64,000 nt of DNA from Costus lasius (taxonomy: Eukaryota > Streptophyta > Magnoliopsida > Zingiberales > Costaceae): contig JANVAS020000222.1 of assembly GCA_027563935.2 (NCBI GenBank), forward strand, positions 3,472,001-3,536,000. Direction: 5' to 3'. Numbering within the stretch: the stretch's first letter is position 1; each line of letters opens with the position of its first letter. Shown here in pieces: positions 21,280-33,628 of the stretch. The notes beneath the pieces were generated by a model. The model saw only the letters and a list, made by a program, of their open reading frames with translations, was not told the DNA's origin and did not search any database. A program made the position numbers and the translations under genes.

Positions 21280-24200
21280 CTAATGGTTGAGAAATCTCAA
21301 ACCCATATTATTACAGTGCTTCTCATGCTTCTGCTGCGCCAGAGGCTTGGTAAGCGGGTCTGCCAGATTGTCATCTGTATGAACCTTGCATATTTTGATC
21401 TCGCCACGATCTATGATCTCCCTGATCAAATGAAACCGTCTCTGTATGTGCTTGGACTTCTGGTGCGACCGTGGTTCCTTTGCTTGTGCGATTGCTCCAG
21501 TGTTATCACAGAAGATAACCAAAGGATCTGCACTCGAAGGAACAACACCAAGTTCTCTCACGAACTTACGAATCCACACTGCCTCCTTGGATGCTTCCGA
21601 GGCTGCAACATACTCGGCTTCTGTTGTGGAATCAGCAACAGTTGACTGTTTGAAACTCTTCCACACCACTGCTCCTCCATTCAAGCTAAAAACATAGCCT
21701 GATTGCGATCGGAAATCATCCTGGTCTGACTGGAACGAAGCGTCAGTATATCCTTCTATACTGAGTTCTTCCTGACCACCATATATCAAGAACATATCTT
21801 TGGTCCTCCGCAGATATTTTAAGATGTTCTTGACTGCAATCTAGTGTGCCTGACCTGGATTACTTTGGAAACGACTGGTCACGCTTAACCCGTAAGCAAC
21901 GTCTGGGCGAGTACACAACATCGCATACATAATGGATCCAATAGCCGAAGCATAGGGCGTATTGTCCATTTCATCTTTCTCAGTCTGTGTTTGTGGACAC
22001 TGACTCTTCGAAAGACTCAGACCATGTCTGACTGGAAGATATCCTCGTTTAGAATTTTCTAAATGAAATCTCTCCAGGACTTTATCGATGTAAGTACTCT
22101 GGCACAGCCCGAGAAGCCTCTTAGATCTATCCCTGTAGATCTTCACACCTAACACATAGGCTGCTTCTCCTAGATCTTTCATCTGGAAACATTTCCTTAA
22201 CCATGCCTTCACAGCATGCATTTCAGGAATGTCATTTCCAATGATCAAGATATCATCGACGTAGAGGACTAGGAAAGTAATCACGCTCCCACTAAACCTC
22301 TTATATACACACGGGTCATCTTCGTTCTTGATGAAACCAAATTCAATGACTGATTCATCAAAACGAATATTCCAGCTTCTCGATGCTTGTTTAAGTCCAT
22401 AAATAGACTTCTTTAACTTGCATATCTTATGACGATCTGATGGATTAGTGAAACCTTCTGGTTGTGTCATATACACATCCTCATCCAGATTTCCATTAAG
22501 GAAAGCTGTTTTCACATCCATTTGCCAAATCTCATAATCATAATATGCAGCTATTGCGAAAAGAATCCGAATAGACTTAAACATAGCTACAGGTGAGAAA
22601 GTTTCATCATAATCTATCCCGTAGATTTGTTTGAAACCTTTCGCAACTAGCCTGCCTTTATAGGTAACCACGTTACCATCCATGTCAATCTTCTTCTTGA
22701 AGATCCATTTACAGCCTATAGGGATAACTCCCGGATGCGGATCAACCAAATCCCAAACTTGGTTATCTGACATGGAGTCCATCTCGGCGCGCATAGCTTC
22801 AAGCCATCTCGCTGACTCCGGTCCACTGACCGCATCCGCATAAGTGAGGGGTTCATCATTATCAATGATGTAGACTCCGTCATAGCGCTCAGGCTGTCGA
22901 CGAATCCTTCCCGATCTTCGCGGTTCCCGTGATATCTGAGCCTCAGGTTGTTCAATAACCTGATCTACCGGCTCAGGCTCATCCAACTGTGCTTGAGCAC
23001 TTTGTCCTTCCTCTGGATTCTCATCCAGTTTTATTTCTCTCCCACTGGCCTCTTGCAGAAGAAATTCCTTCTCAAGAAATATGGCCGTCCGAGCAACAAA
23101 AACCTTGTTCTCTTTGGGATCGTAGAAATAATAACCCTTAGTTTCCTTAGGGTAACCGACAAAGATACATTTGTCAGATCTGCTCTCTAGTTTCCCAGAG
23201 GCGAGCTTTTTGACATAAGCCTCGCAGCCCCAGATCCTGATAAATGTCAAGCTCGGCTGTTTCCCATACCATAACTCATATGGAGTTTTTGAAACGGCCT
23301 TGGATGGCACTCGGTTTAGTACCTTTGCAGCTGTCTCCAGTGCAAATCCCCAAAAGGAGTAAGGAAGAGTAGCCTGACTCATCATAGAACGAACCATATC
23401 AAGTAACGTTCTATTTCTCCTTTCGGACACACCATTCCATTGCGGTGTTCCTGGCGGAGTGAGCTGTGAGATAATCCCACACTCCTTCAGATAGTCAGTA
23501 AACGTATGACTCAAGTATTCTCCACCTCGATCTGAGCGAAGTGCCTTGATATTTCGGCCTAGCTGATTTTGTACTTCATTCTTGAACTCTTTGAACTTGT
23601 CAAAAGATTCACTCTTATGTCTCATCAGATAGACATAGCCATACCTACTGAAATCATCAGTAAAGGTAATGAAGTACTGATAGCCACCTCTGGTATGTTT
23701 ACTAAATGGCCCACACACATCACTGTGTATAAGGTCAAGTAAACCTGAAGCCCTTTGACCTTTGTTAAGAAAAGGTGACTTCGTCATTTTTCCCATTAAA
23801 CAAGCCTTGCATGTATCAATCTCCACATAGGAGAATGATCCCAGCAGTCCATGATCATGCAACCGCTTAATGCGTTTCTCGTTAATATGGCCTAAACGAC
23901 TATGCCATAGCAAGGTGCTGTCATCAGCATACTTGGCTTTCTTAATATCAACATTTTGTATAGAACACTCCATGTCCAACATGAATAATCCATTGCTAAT
24001 TGAACCAGTTGCATAAACAATATTATCATAAGATAAAACACACTTTGAAATATTGCATTCAAAGGAAAAACCCTTCCTGACAAGAGCAGGAATGGAGATA
24101 ATATTTTTAGTAATACTGGGAACAAAATAACAACTGTTTAGTTCCAATACAAGTCCAGATGGTAAAGAAATGAAGTAGTCTCCTACAGCAACAGCAGCAA

Positions 24201-25161
24201 CCCGTGCCCCGTTTCCAACGCGTACGTCCACCTCATGCTGTCCCACCTGCCTTCTTCTCTTGAGTTCCTGTACATTTGAACAAATGTGAACTCCACATGC
24301 AGTGTCCAACACCCATGATATAGAAGAAGAAAACATGACCTCAGTCACGAATATACCTGAGCCAGAAGTGATGCTTCCCCTCTTATCTCCTTGGAGCGCT
24401 TTACAGTCCTTTTTCCAGTGACCCAGCTGGCCACAGTGGAAACACCTGTATTCCTTGGACCGCTTAACCTTCTGCTTCAGAGCCTTGCTGTAACTCTTGA
24501 CAGGGGTCTTGCCCTTCTTCCCCTTCTTCTTGTTCCTCGAAGGAACCATCAAGACAGAGGTTGAAGGCTTACCCTTCAGAGTTTCCTCAGTAGTCAAGAG
24601 CATATTCAGCAGCTCTGCCGGAGTACAATCGATTTTGTTCATATTAAAGTTAATAATGAACGCGTCGAATGAAGGCGGGAGAGACTGCAGAATAATATCC
24701 ACAGCAAGCTCCTGGTTGATGGTATGCCCCAGTTTCTCTAGAGCCTCCTTGTGCCCAATCATCTTGAGCACGTGAGCTCCCACTGGGCTCCCTTCAGCCA
24801 GTTTGCTCTGAAAGAAAAGCTTTGTCAGATTGTAGCGCTCAGTCCTTGCCTGTGCAGCATACAGCATCTTGAGGTTTGCTATCATGTCTATGGCAGACAT
24901 ATCCTCATGCTGACGCTGCAGCGGTGGCGTCATAGACGCTAGCATCAGGCAAGTGACATCAATGCTATCATTGACGTGCTTTTCATAGGCTTCCCGAACC
25001 GCCCTTGCGGCGTTCGGAGCGGGCTGAGGCGGTATCGCCGTCTCGAGGACATACAGTTTCCTCTCTGCCTTAAGAACGATCTTAAGGTGTCCGAACCAGT
25101 CAGAGAAGTTCGGCCCAGCAAACTTCTCCCTTTCCAGTAGGGATCGCACATTGAAGTTCAT
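21280..25161 (-). pseudogene. gag-pol: Copy C gag-pol, interrupted by a single amber codon
   Basis: The frame starts at 25161 and is open for 1106 codons, covering gag, protease, integrase, RT with YVDD, and the start of the connection domain. A TAG at 21843-21841 stands where the other copies have a Trp codon (Trp1107 in A). The same frame then continues without shift to 21280 and encodes the whole RNase H. Thus one G-to-A change is the only visible defect. It truncates the protein before RNase H, so self-sufficient transposition is unlikely unless the stop is read through. The change lies in a CHG context on the opposite strand, fitting deamination of methylated cytosine. Confidence 0.95.
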
Positions 25162-26039
25162 GGTGTTCGTTGCTGCAGGTATCTACAACAATGCAAGAAC
25201 AGCAAGGTCAGTATCAATGTTAAGAATCAATCAGGACTTAAGAAAGATTCTTTTTCCCACTATTTTATCTGACTGAAAAATCCATTAAACAGTCCGAAAG
25301 AGAAGACACTCTTTTAGTGAGATGGGATCCGGATTTCATACTTGGTCTCCGCGTCCCGCTCAGGCGAGATAAGATGCACAGAGAGTACAAGCACTAATCT
25401 CCGGTAGGCAGTCCCTGCCGATCGCCAACCCGTGCGATTCCCCTTCATCTGGGCAATCCAGCAGACTGTGCCAACTGAGTTGGTACAACACATTCTCTGA
25501 TCCCACAGATGGCTACCTCCATGTGCTACCATATGCGCCACATATGTAGCATACATGGTCAAGCTGACCCGACCTACTCCCTGGACCACCATGTGCTATG
25601 CTGAGCAACGAGAAGGGATAAATCCCTACTCTGTAGCACACAGGTGTAATCCCACACCGTCTGAAGATAGATGGACGTGCCCACTGAGTGGGTACAACAC
25701 GGCTCCAACGATAATCAGAACAGTGAGGTTTCGCGTCAGAAGGCTTACGAGCTTGATATTTTAGCGTTGGATTTTAACGGTCCTTTTATCTTCTTCACTA
25801 TCATGCAATTCCTATGGTGATAGCAGAAGATAAACTAATCATGCAATTCTAATATTTAAACAATAAATAAAAGAAAGCATGAATCTTATGTGGTAAAAGC
25901 CCATAGCCCTAGTAAGACCTTAATTTAACTTAAGTCTTGACTTGCTTTTCTTCATAGGGCTTTAAGCTGCTCATCTGGCCCAAACCAGGGCCCAAGCGCC
26001 ATCTGCAGCTCAGGTGCGCCTACCAGGGAAAATGCGCCT

Positions 26040-26214
26040 GGTCCCAGAGTCGAACCCTGGACCTCCCACCTGGTCAAGCCACTGCTACATGCGCCTCTGC
26101 CAAGTGTGCTCTGTGCTCTTGTCTAATTAAATTACAAATTTAACTATCTAGACAAGATTGACTCGCAGGTCAATTACACATTATAAATTAATTAAACTGT
26201 GATTCGCAGATCAC
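26040..26214 (-). promoter_or_regulatory. Copy C leader hairpin cluster
   Basis: HP1 26199-26214, HP2 26158-26173 (loop CTGCGA), HP3 26118-26156, HP4 26040-26063. Same order and spacing as in the other copies. Confidence 0.6.
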
Positions 26215-26819
26215 AAAAATAAAAATTAATTTACAATTAATTCCCAGGCACGCAGGCCCCAGCACAGCACACATTAAAAACGGGCAGCCCACATAAGAAT
26301 AAATAGACAAACACATGGCATCAATCAACATGTGATCCACTCAAGAAAATTAAATTTTTGAAAAAAACCCCATAGGTATCAATTTTAATTTCCTTATTTG
26401 CCTTACAACCTTACAACGGTCCATTACTAGGGATCCACTCATCCAACCTAGTCAGATCCACTGCCCTTGCATGCACCAAGTCCTAACTGACTTGAGTCGA
26501 CCATAAGGTCAACCATGCATACGCCAGGGCTGAACAACCACAATGAGGTCTGGCAAGCGGGTGTGACCCCGGGCCTAACTCATGTGTGTTCACTAGTTGT
26601 CTCAATCAAACATCGCTACACGCCTGTCTGCAGTCGACCTGTAGCCACCACGTGCTTGCGCACAGGTGCTACCTGGTCAACCCATCAAGGCTGTCAGATG
26701 GTCTGATCAGACTTTTGGATCTAACCTAGGGGGTGACTTCAACCCTAATAACCCGTCTAAGGGTTTAATGCAAGGCTTTAGATCTATAGTGAGTTGCGCA
26801 TGTGATGTTGGTTTTTAAG

Positions 26820-26901
26820 AAAACATACAATATGCGCCAACTGAAGACATAAACATATGATATGCGCCAACTGAAGACATAAACATATGATATGCGCCAA
26901 C
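26820..26901 (-). repeat. 30-bp tandem repeat in copy C leader
   Basis: Two exact 30-bp units (26842-26871, 26872-26901) plus a partial unit. Each contains TTGGCGCATATCATATG. Shared only with copy D (33547-33628). Confidence 0.85.
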
Positions 26902-27019
26902 TTGAAAACATGCGCAAGCATGAAAAACTTTCACAAACTTGTACTATCGCATGTAACATATAGATCATGTTAAAGGATCACAAAGAAAGCAAACATATTA
27001 TCATGCATGATAAACCTTC

Positions 27020-27031
27020 GCTCTGATACCA
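27020..27031 (-). other. Copy C primer-binding site
   Basis: TGGTATCAGAGC on the minus strand. Confidence 0.92.
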
Positions 27032-27033
27032 AT

Positions 27034-28724
27034 TGAAGGTCCCCTAGACAAGGGGGGGCGAAACCCTAATAGGAGGCGCAACAAAAACTTCTAGCGGAAT
27101 CTAGGGTTTCTAATAGATCGCCTAGCATATAATATGATCAACTTTCAATGAGAAGCGATACTCACCATTGCCATCACTTGGATGGTGTCTTGGAGGCAAA
27201 GGCGCAAGCGAACCTTCTCCTAAGTCTCGCACACAAGATGATCAATGCGCTTCTTCCTTGGTGCTCCTTGTGCTAGCAAGGTTCCAAGGTTGTCTTGCCG
27301 AATGGAAAGGAAAAGAGAGATCCTTGCTTGGTCGAATGTTTCCTCTTTTCGTCCACTCCTTCACCCACGAGAGTTGAAGAGACGAATGCCCAAGTTGGCG
27401 ACGAGAGTGAGGAGAAACGAGAGATGAGGGCGCCTTAGGCGTTAACGTGAGTAGTGGTCACGTATGTGATCATGCTTTCTAAAAATAGAAAGCCACTCAC
27501 TCACTTGCGATCATGGGTTTACCCCATGCGCAAACTCCTCTCAATTTGAACCACACGCTCACTTTAATGAGCTGGTTCAATTTGGTCTGGTTCATAGACC
27601 AATCGACCCAAGCCATTAGTCCAGATCACATTAAACCCTAAGGCTCTTGATCTGACCGTCGATCTCTTGATGCTCCTGATCTCACCGATCTAGCATCCAA
27701 TCTCTCAATCAAAGCTTACCGATCTCAAGCCCTAATCAATCAAACATGATCAGACCAGATCTCACTTACAATCAGAGATTAAATCCCTTTAAACTGAACC
27801 TGAACAATTCAGTCCACACGATCTGACTTAAGTAAGCCATATCATCAAATTGTGCGACCCTGAGGGTTTCCTTTAAATGTCGGTAACGATAACTCACGTT
27901 ATCACGATCAGTGAGGGGTATCTAGCAACACATCACTGTCTCCCGATATAAAGGAAATAGTCTTCCAAGACTACACCCAAACCACAGCACAAGTGTGAAT
28001 CAAACTCACAAGGCATGCATCTTTCCTTTGCCACTGGATGTTCTTATTGGACAAGCGTGTCAAGCTTGTAGCTCCAATATGATGAGCATGATTAGATCAG
28101 ATGAACACAGTCACCTGGGTATGGCCATACACTTTTCTCAATCATCTCATCCAGGGGGCCCCTTTAGAACATCACACTCCTTAAACAAGGAGACGGCAAT
28201 CCTATGTCTATCACTAGTGCCCTAACCTGACTCAAGCTCATTATCCAAGATAGTCTATAATCATTATGTTTCAAATGATATTGAACTAACTCAAAACAAT
28301 GACAATCATCATTTAGAAAACACAAGTGATCTCAAGTCAGAGGAAATGTGCCACTTGTCATATTCAAGGATTATTCACATTGTGACAAACAATTGAATAT
28401 CCTAGTAGGGTCTGTCCAGTACATCCAATGTACCCATGAGTCTACATCTTATTCCATGCTCGAAGCATCCTATAAGACTAGAACACATATTAGTCTTAAC
28501 CATATCAAGGCTGTCTCATGTTCACCAAGATACATCGACTAAGGACTTAACTGCATGTCAGCCCAGCTGAACAGCATTGAGACATTATTCAGAAGAACAT
28601 ATATTGCAGCAGACAATGTAGCTAACTGAATAATAACCATGCCTTTATAAACATAAACGTTTATTACACGATACTGTTACAATCCCAAGGCCTCAAACAT
28701 TAGGCTTAAGGGCATACCCCAACA
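27034..28724 (-). repeat. Copy C 5' LTR (1691 bp)
   Basis: Right LTR, adjoining the PBS. GNRA-type hairpin at 27888-27903; dyad round the TATA-like core at 27474-27493; U5 start/donor motif at 27165-27174. Confidence 0.95.
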
Positions 28725-28729
28725 CTTAA

Positions 28730-30589
28730 TCGACCATCCATAATATACACTTAAAGATACATGCAGATTATTTTAAAAACCTTTAACAGAACATCATGCC
28801 AACATATAACAAAAGCAAAGAAAGGAAATCATATAAACAATCAGATGAACACTGCTAAGGCATCACGCAATTGTCACCACAGAGTAACCAAGGATCTAGA
28901 GCCATACTCTAAACCAACTAAACACACCAACCACTTAGTTGTCCAGCATAAATCAAGAGTGACCCCTAGGGTCCAACCCGGCTCTGGCCTAAGCACTGGG
29001 AGAAGCCTGCAAATCGCATGCAACACAAACATGGACGGTGTGTAGACTCAAGAGGTGATCCCCATCCGGTCAAGATGTGATACCTTGATCTACACCACCC
29101 CATAACACAAGAATCTAAAAGTCTAAGAGTGATGAAATCAATGGGTGGCCCCTGTCCGACCAAGACATGGCACTTTGCATCAATCACTCGTTCTCCCAAA
29201 GGGTTCTTTACCTGAACAACCACTAGACACACCTTATATCTTATTTCACAAAAGTGGACTCCTAAGTGTCGACCAGACTCTAGGATAGTCACTTCCACCA
29301 CAATATCACAACAGGCAGGGCTGAAACATCAACCTCTCACATATCACAATACACAGGGCTGAAATCTCTAACCCCTAACATATCACATATAGACTATCCC
29401 CTTGAGTACACAGTTACACTTAGCCTTAGTCCTATCCATCCCATAACGGGTACACAGACCACAACACATAAAACCGCATAACCGCATAATGTAGTGTAGA
29501 GTCCTTAGGTTTCATACTGATCAGTTTAGTGTAACCTTGCTAAGTTATCACCCAGGTTTCTCAAACAAGGATACATGGCCATAGATATATAAACATGCTG
29601 CTCATAGAGAAACGATCATGGATCCTATAACACTATTAGCATTTATCCGGGCATCCATAAAATCAACATAGGATTAAAATTTGTATTCTTACAATCTACT
29701 TCACATGATACCCACATGTAACCCACGGTTTCTACAATTACTAGCATATTATCCACTTAAAATTTAAACCCTAGTTAATAAGAATTTTATGCTCAAGAAT
29801 CACCGATTTAGAGCTACCTAAATTCCATATAAGAAATATCTTAAATTTCATGTTGTAAAATTTCGGTTTTCATGATAGATACACCTTGAGTTTCGGTTCT
29901 TAGCATGGTGAAATTTCCAAGCAATCAAACTTATCATCTAGCACAACCAAGTGGATAGAATTCGAATAAGACACCCCACTCACCTCTTATCTTGAACCGT
30001 GAACACCAAGGTGAAATTCTCTCCACAAAACTCGTCTAAGGGTCTTAAAGTTCCACCAATGTTCTTAGGTAGACGCCACCAAAGGAAGAGAAAACGCCAC
30101 CAAGCACCAAGGAACGCCGGCCAAGGGAAAAAGGAAGAAGAAGAATTTCGTCCAAGCCTCCAAGGAATCGCCCAAGCCTTCAAACCGCCGCCCCTAAGGT
30201 TTTTTTTTTTCTTTTTCGCCCCAACTACCAAAATAGGGTTTATGAATTAATCCACTAATTCAAATTTTAAACCCAATATCATTTAATTTAAGTGCAAACC
30301 CAATAACCCATAGCTAAATATTCCCTTAAGTGAAAATCCAATAAGGATTAAATTAACATCCAATAAGCTCTGGTTAATTAGTTACAAGAGTCAAAATCCG
30401 GTAAGGCTTAAATTAATATTCACTAACCCATTGCCACTAATTTATAAATAACCCCTAAAGGTTTTTAGGGATAAAACACTCCCCCATCCTAGAGTTTACA
30501 AAATCAAAACATAGAAAAATATCACAGCCAAGGATTTTATTTAAATCAAGAATAGTACTTACAAGGAATTAAGATTCTTGGATCTTACA
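28730..30589 (-). repeat. Solo LTR, right piece (1860 bp)
   Basis: The larger part of the solo LTR, AT-rich, with a ten-base T run near 30200. No gene seen. It ends next to TSD cgcgg. Confidence 0.72.
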
Positions 30590-30780
30590 CGCGGAGACCA
30601 AGTATGAAATCTGGATCCCATCTCACTAAAAGAGTTTCACTCTTTCGGACTGTTTTACTGGATTTTTCAGTCAGATAAAATAGTGAGAAAAGAATCATTC
30701 TTAAGTCCTGAATTGATTCTAACATTGATACTGACCTTGCTGTTCTTGCAATGTTGTAGATTACTGCAGCAACGAACACC
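30590..30780 (+). other. Copy B leader, last part
   Basis: Resumes B's leader after the solo LTR (30590-30594 is the TSD). It carries the acceptor TGTAG ending at 30759. The 21 nt that follow belong to the predicted second exon. Confidence 0.85.
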
Positions 30781-31726
30781 ACAGCGTTCAATGTGCGATC
30801 CTTACTGGAAAGGGAGAAGTTTGCTGGGCCAAACTTCTCAGACTGGTACGGACACCTTAAGATTGTTCTTAAGGCTGAGAGGAAACTGTATGTCCTCGAG
30901 ACGGCAATACTGCCTCAACCCGCTGCGAACGCCGCAAGGGCGGTTCGGGAAGCTTATGAAAAGCATGTCAATGATAGCATTGATGTCGCTTGCCTTATGC
31001 TAGCGTCTATGACGCCACAGCTGCAGCGTCAGCATGAAGATTTATCTGCTATTGAAATTATAGCAAATCTCAAGATGCTGTATGCTGCACAGGCAAGGAC
31101 TAAACGCTATAACTTGACTAAACTTTTCTTTCAGAGCAAACTGACTGAAGGGAGTCCAGTGGGAGCTCACGTGCTCAAGATGATTGGGTACAAGGAGGCT
31201 CTAGAGAAACTGGGACACACCATCAATCAGGAGCTTGTTGTAGACATCATCCTGCAGTCTCTCCCGGCCTCTTTCGATCCATTCATCATTAATTTTAATA
31301 TGAACAAGATCGACTGTACGCCGGCAGAGTTACTGAACATGCTCTTGACTACAGAGCAGACTCAGTCTCGTGAGAAGGGAACGCCTTCATCCTCTGTCCT
31401 AATGGTTCCTTCTTTGAACAAGAAGAAGGGGAAGAAGGGCAAGGCCCCCTGTCAAGAGCTACAACAAGGCTCTGAAACAAAAGGTAAAGCGGTTGAAGGA
31501 ATACAGATGTTTCCATTGTGGCCAGTTGGGTCACTGGAAAAAGGACTGTAAAGCGCTCCAAGGAGATAAGAAGGGAAGCAACCCTTTCGCTTCTGGCTCA
31601 GGTATTTTTGTGACTGAAGTCATGGTATCTTCTTCTTCTATTTCATGGGTGTTGGACACTGCATGTGGAGTTCACATTTGTTCAAATGTACAGGAACTCA
31701 AGAGAAGAAGACAGGTGGGACAGCAT
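30760..31726 (+). pseudogene. gag-pol: Copy B gag and protease start, frameshifted
   Basis: The gag frame is open from the predicted exon at 30760, but the usual gag ATG is ACA at 30781, so no Met stands at the normal start. An extra C in the run at 31445-31449 shifts the frame after the lysine-rich region; the first frame ends at 31551. The zinc knuckle (about 31500-31550) and protease start (Asp-Thr-Ala) continue in the next frame until copy D interrupts at 31726. B's gag carries a few residues not in the other copies, for instance before the lysine-rich part, so it is a separate subfamily. The frame rejoins pol exactly at 50025. Confidence 0.92.
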
Positions 31727-33414
31727 TGTTGGGGTATGCCCTTAAGCCTAATGTTTGAGGCCTTGGGATTGTAACAGTATCGTGTAATAAACGTTTATGT
31801 TTATAAAGGCATGGTTATTATTCAGTTAGCTACATTGTCTGCTGCAATATATGTTCTTCTGAATAATGTCTCAATGCTGTTCAGCTGGGCTGACATGCAG
31901 TTAAGTCCTTAGTCGATGTATCTTGGTGAACATGAGATAGCCTTGATATGGTTAAGACTAATATGTGTTCTAGTCTTATAGGATGCTTCGAGCATGGAAT
32001 AAGATGCAGACTCATGGGTACATTGGATGTACTGGACAGACCCTACTAGGATATTCAATTGTTTGTCACAATGTGAATAATCCTTGAATATGACAAGTGG
32101 CACATTTCCTCTGACTTGAGATCACTTGTGTTTTCTAAATGATGATTGTCATTGTTTTGAGGTAGTTCAATATCATTTGAAACATAATGATTATAGACTA
32201 TCTTGGATAATGAGCTTGAGTCAGGTTAGGGCACTAGTGATAGACATAGGATTGCCGTCTCCTTGTTTAAGGAGTGTGATGTTCTAAAGGGGCCCCCTGG
32301 ATGAGATGATTGAGAAAAGTGTATGGCCATACCCAGGCGACTGTGTTCATCTGATCTAATCATGCTCATCATATTGGAGCTACAAGCTTGACACGCTTGT
32401 CCAATAAGAACATCCAGTGGCAAAGGAAACATGTATGCCTAGTGATGTGGATTCACACTTGTGCTATGGTTTGGGTGTAGTCTTGGAAGACTATTTCCTT
32501 TATATCGGGAGACAGTGATGTGTTGCTAGATACCCCTCACTGATCGTGATAACGTGAGGTATCGTTACTGACATTTAAAGGAAACCCTCAGGGTCGCACA
32601 ATTTGATGATATGGCTTACTTAAGTCAGATCGTGTGGACTGAATTGTTCGGGTTCAGTTTAAAGGGATTTAATCTCTGATTGTGAGTGAGATCTGGTCTG
32701 ATCATGTTTGATTGATTAGGGCTTGAGATCGGTAAGCTTCGATCAAGAGAATGGATGCTAGATTGGTCAGATCAGAAGCATCAGGAGATCGATGGTCAGA
32801 TTAAGAGCCTTAGGGTTTATTATAGTCTGGACTGATTGCTTGGTTTATTTGGTTATTGAACCAAATGGATTTGAACCAGCTCATTGGTTGAGCGCATGGT
32901 TCAAGTGATAAGAGGCATTGGCGATTGGGGTGATACATGGTCGGAAGTGAAGAAATGGGATGCTATTTTTAGATAGCACATCTCTTAACGTGACCACATC
33001 TCACGTTCACGCCAAGAGAATGCTATTCTCGTCTCTTGCTCTCTTGACGCCGCTTGAGCATTCGTCTCTTGCACTCTCGTGGGTGAAGGAGTGGACGACA
33101 AGAGGAAACATTCGACCAAGCAAGGATCTCTCTTTTCCTTTCCGTTCGGCAAGACAACCTTGGAACCTTGCTAGCACAAGGAGCACCAAGGAAGAAGCGC
33201 ATTGATCATCTTGTGTGCGAGACTTAGGAGAAGGTTCGCTTGCGCCTTTGCCTCCAAGACACCATCCAAGTGATGGCATTGGTGAGTATCGCTTCTCATT
33301 GAAAGTTGATCATATTATATGCTATGCGATCTATTAGAAACCCTAGATTCCGCTAGAAGTTTTTTGTTGCGCCTCCTATTAGGGTTTCGCCCCCTTTGTC
33401 TAGGGGACCCTTCA
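31727..33414 (+). repeat. Copy D 5' LTR (1688 bp)
   Basis: TGTTGGGG to CCTTCA. Hairpin at 32548-32563 has one mismatch (GGTATC for GTTATC); the 3' LTR copy is perfect. Dyad TGCTAT/ATAGCA at 32961-32978 round CTATTTTTAG. U5 motif ATG-GCA-TTG at 33273-33281 with donor GTGAGT. Confidence 0.95.
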
Positions 33415-33416
33415 AT

Positions 33417-33428
33417 TGGTATCAGAGC
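33417..33428 (+). other. Copy D primer-binding site
   Basis: TGGTATCAGAGC, two bases after the LTR. Confidence 0.92.
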
Positions 33429-33546
33429 GAAGGTTTATCATGCATGATAATATGTTTGCTTTCTTTGTGATCCTTTAACATGATCTATATGTTACATGCG
33501 ATAGTACAAGTTTGTGAAAGTTTTTCATACTTGCGCATGTTTTCAA

Positions 33547-33628
33547 GTTGGCGCATATCATATGTTTATGTCTTCAGTTGGCGCATATCATATGTTTATG
33601 TCTTCAGTTGGCGCATATTGTATGTTTT
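33547..33628 (+). repeat. 30-bp tandem repeat in copy D leader
   Basis: Two exact 30-bp units (33547-33576, 33577-33606) and a partial third. Shared with copy C only. Confidence 0.85.

Larger units (their letters stand above)
25162..27033 (-). other. Copy C untranslated leader
   Basis: Non-coding leader with the hairpin cluster (26040-26214), a 30-bp tandem repeat (26820-26901) and the acceptor at 25183. No conserved protein. Confidence 0.87.
25183..27165 (-). other. Copy C predicted leader intron (1983 nt)
   Basis: ATG-GCA-ATG at 27174-27166 followed by donor GTGAGT from 27165; acceptor TGTAG ends at 25183. The 21-nt second exon joins in frame to gag. An in-frame TAG lies upstream of the U5 ATG with no other Met between. 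Confidence 0.6.
19569..28724 (-). mobile_element. Copy C: complete Ty1/copia retrotransposon with one stop codon
   Basis: 9156 bp with both 1691-bp LTRs, PBS, leader, gag-pol and PPT, on the minus strand. TSDs are cttaa at 19564-19568 and 28725-28729. The LTRs differ at about four positions by eye. It is inserted in the solo LTR. LTR ends and a leader repeat group it with copy D. Confidence 0.96.
18945..30589 (-). repeat. Solo LTR of another family, probably Ty3/gypsy, split by copy C
   Basis: Pieces 18945-19568 and 28730-30589 make one block of about 2484 bp. It has TG...CA ends and a 5-bp TSD, cgcgg (18940-18944 and 30590-30594), with no PBS, PPT or pol next to it. That is the outcome of recombination between the two LTRs of an element. 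On the minus strand it starts TGTAAGATCC and ends GGGATGTGACA, a style I associate with gypsy chromovirus LTRs; a CTATTTTGG box (about 30232-30240) and a donor-like GAGGTGAGT (about 29980-29990) also read on that strand. The strand and superfamily are inferences. Short open frames inside it show no known domain. Confidence 0.75.

Noticed and set aside
26842..26901. A CRISPR-like array or satellite.
   Set aside because: Only two whole 30-bp units, without spacers, inside a retrotransposon leader.
29980..30250. Lysine-rich open frames in the solo LTR.
   Set aside because: They arise from a homopolymer run and low-complexity sequence in a non-coding LTR.
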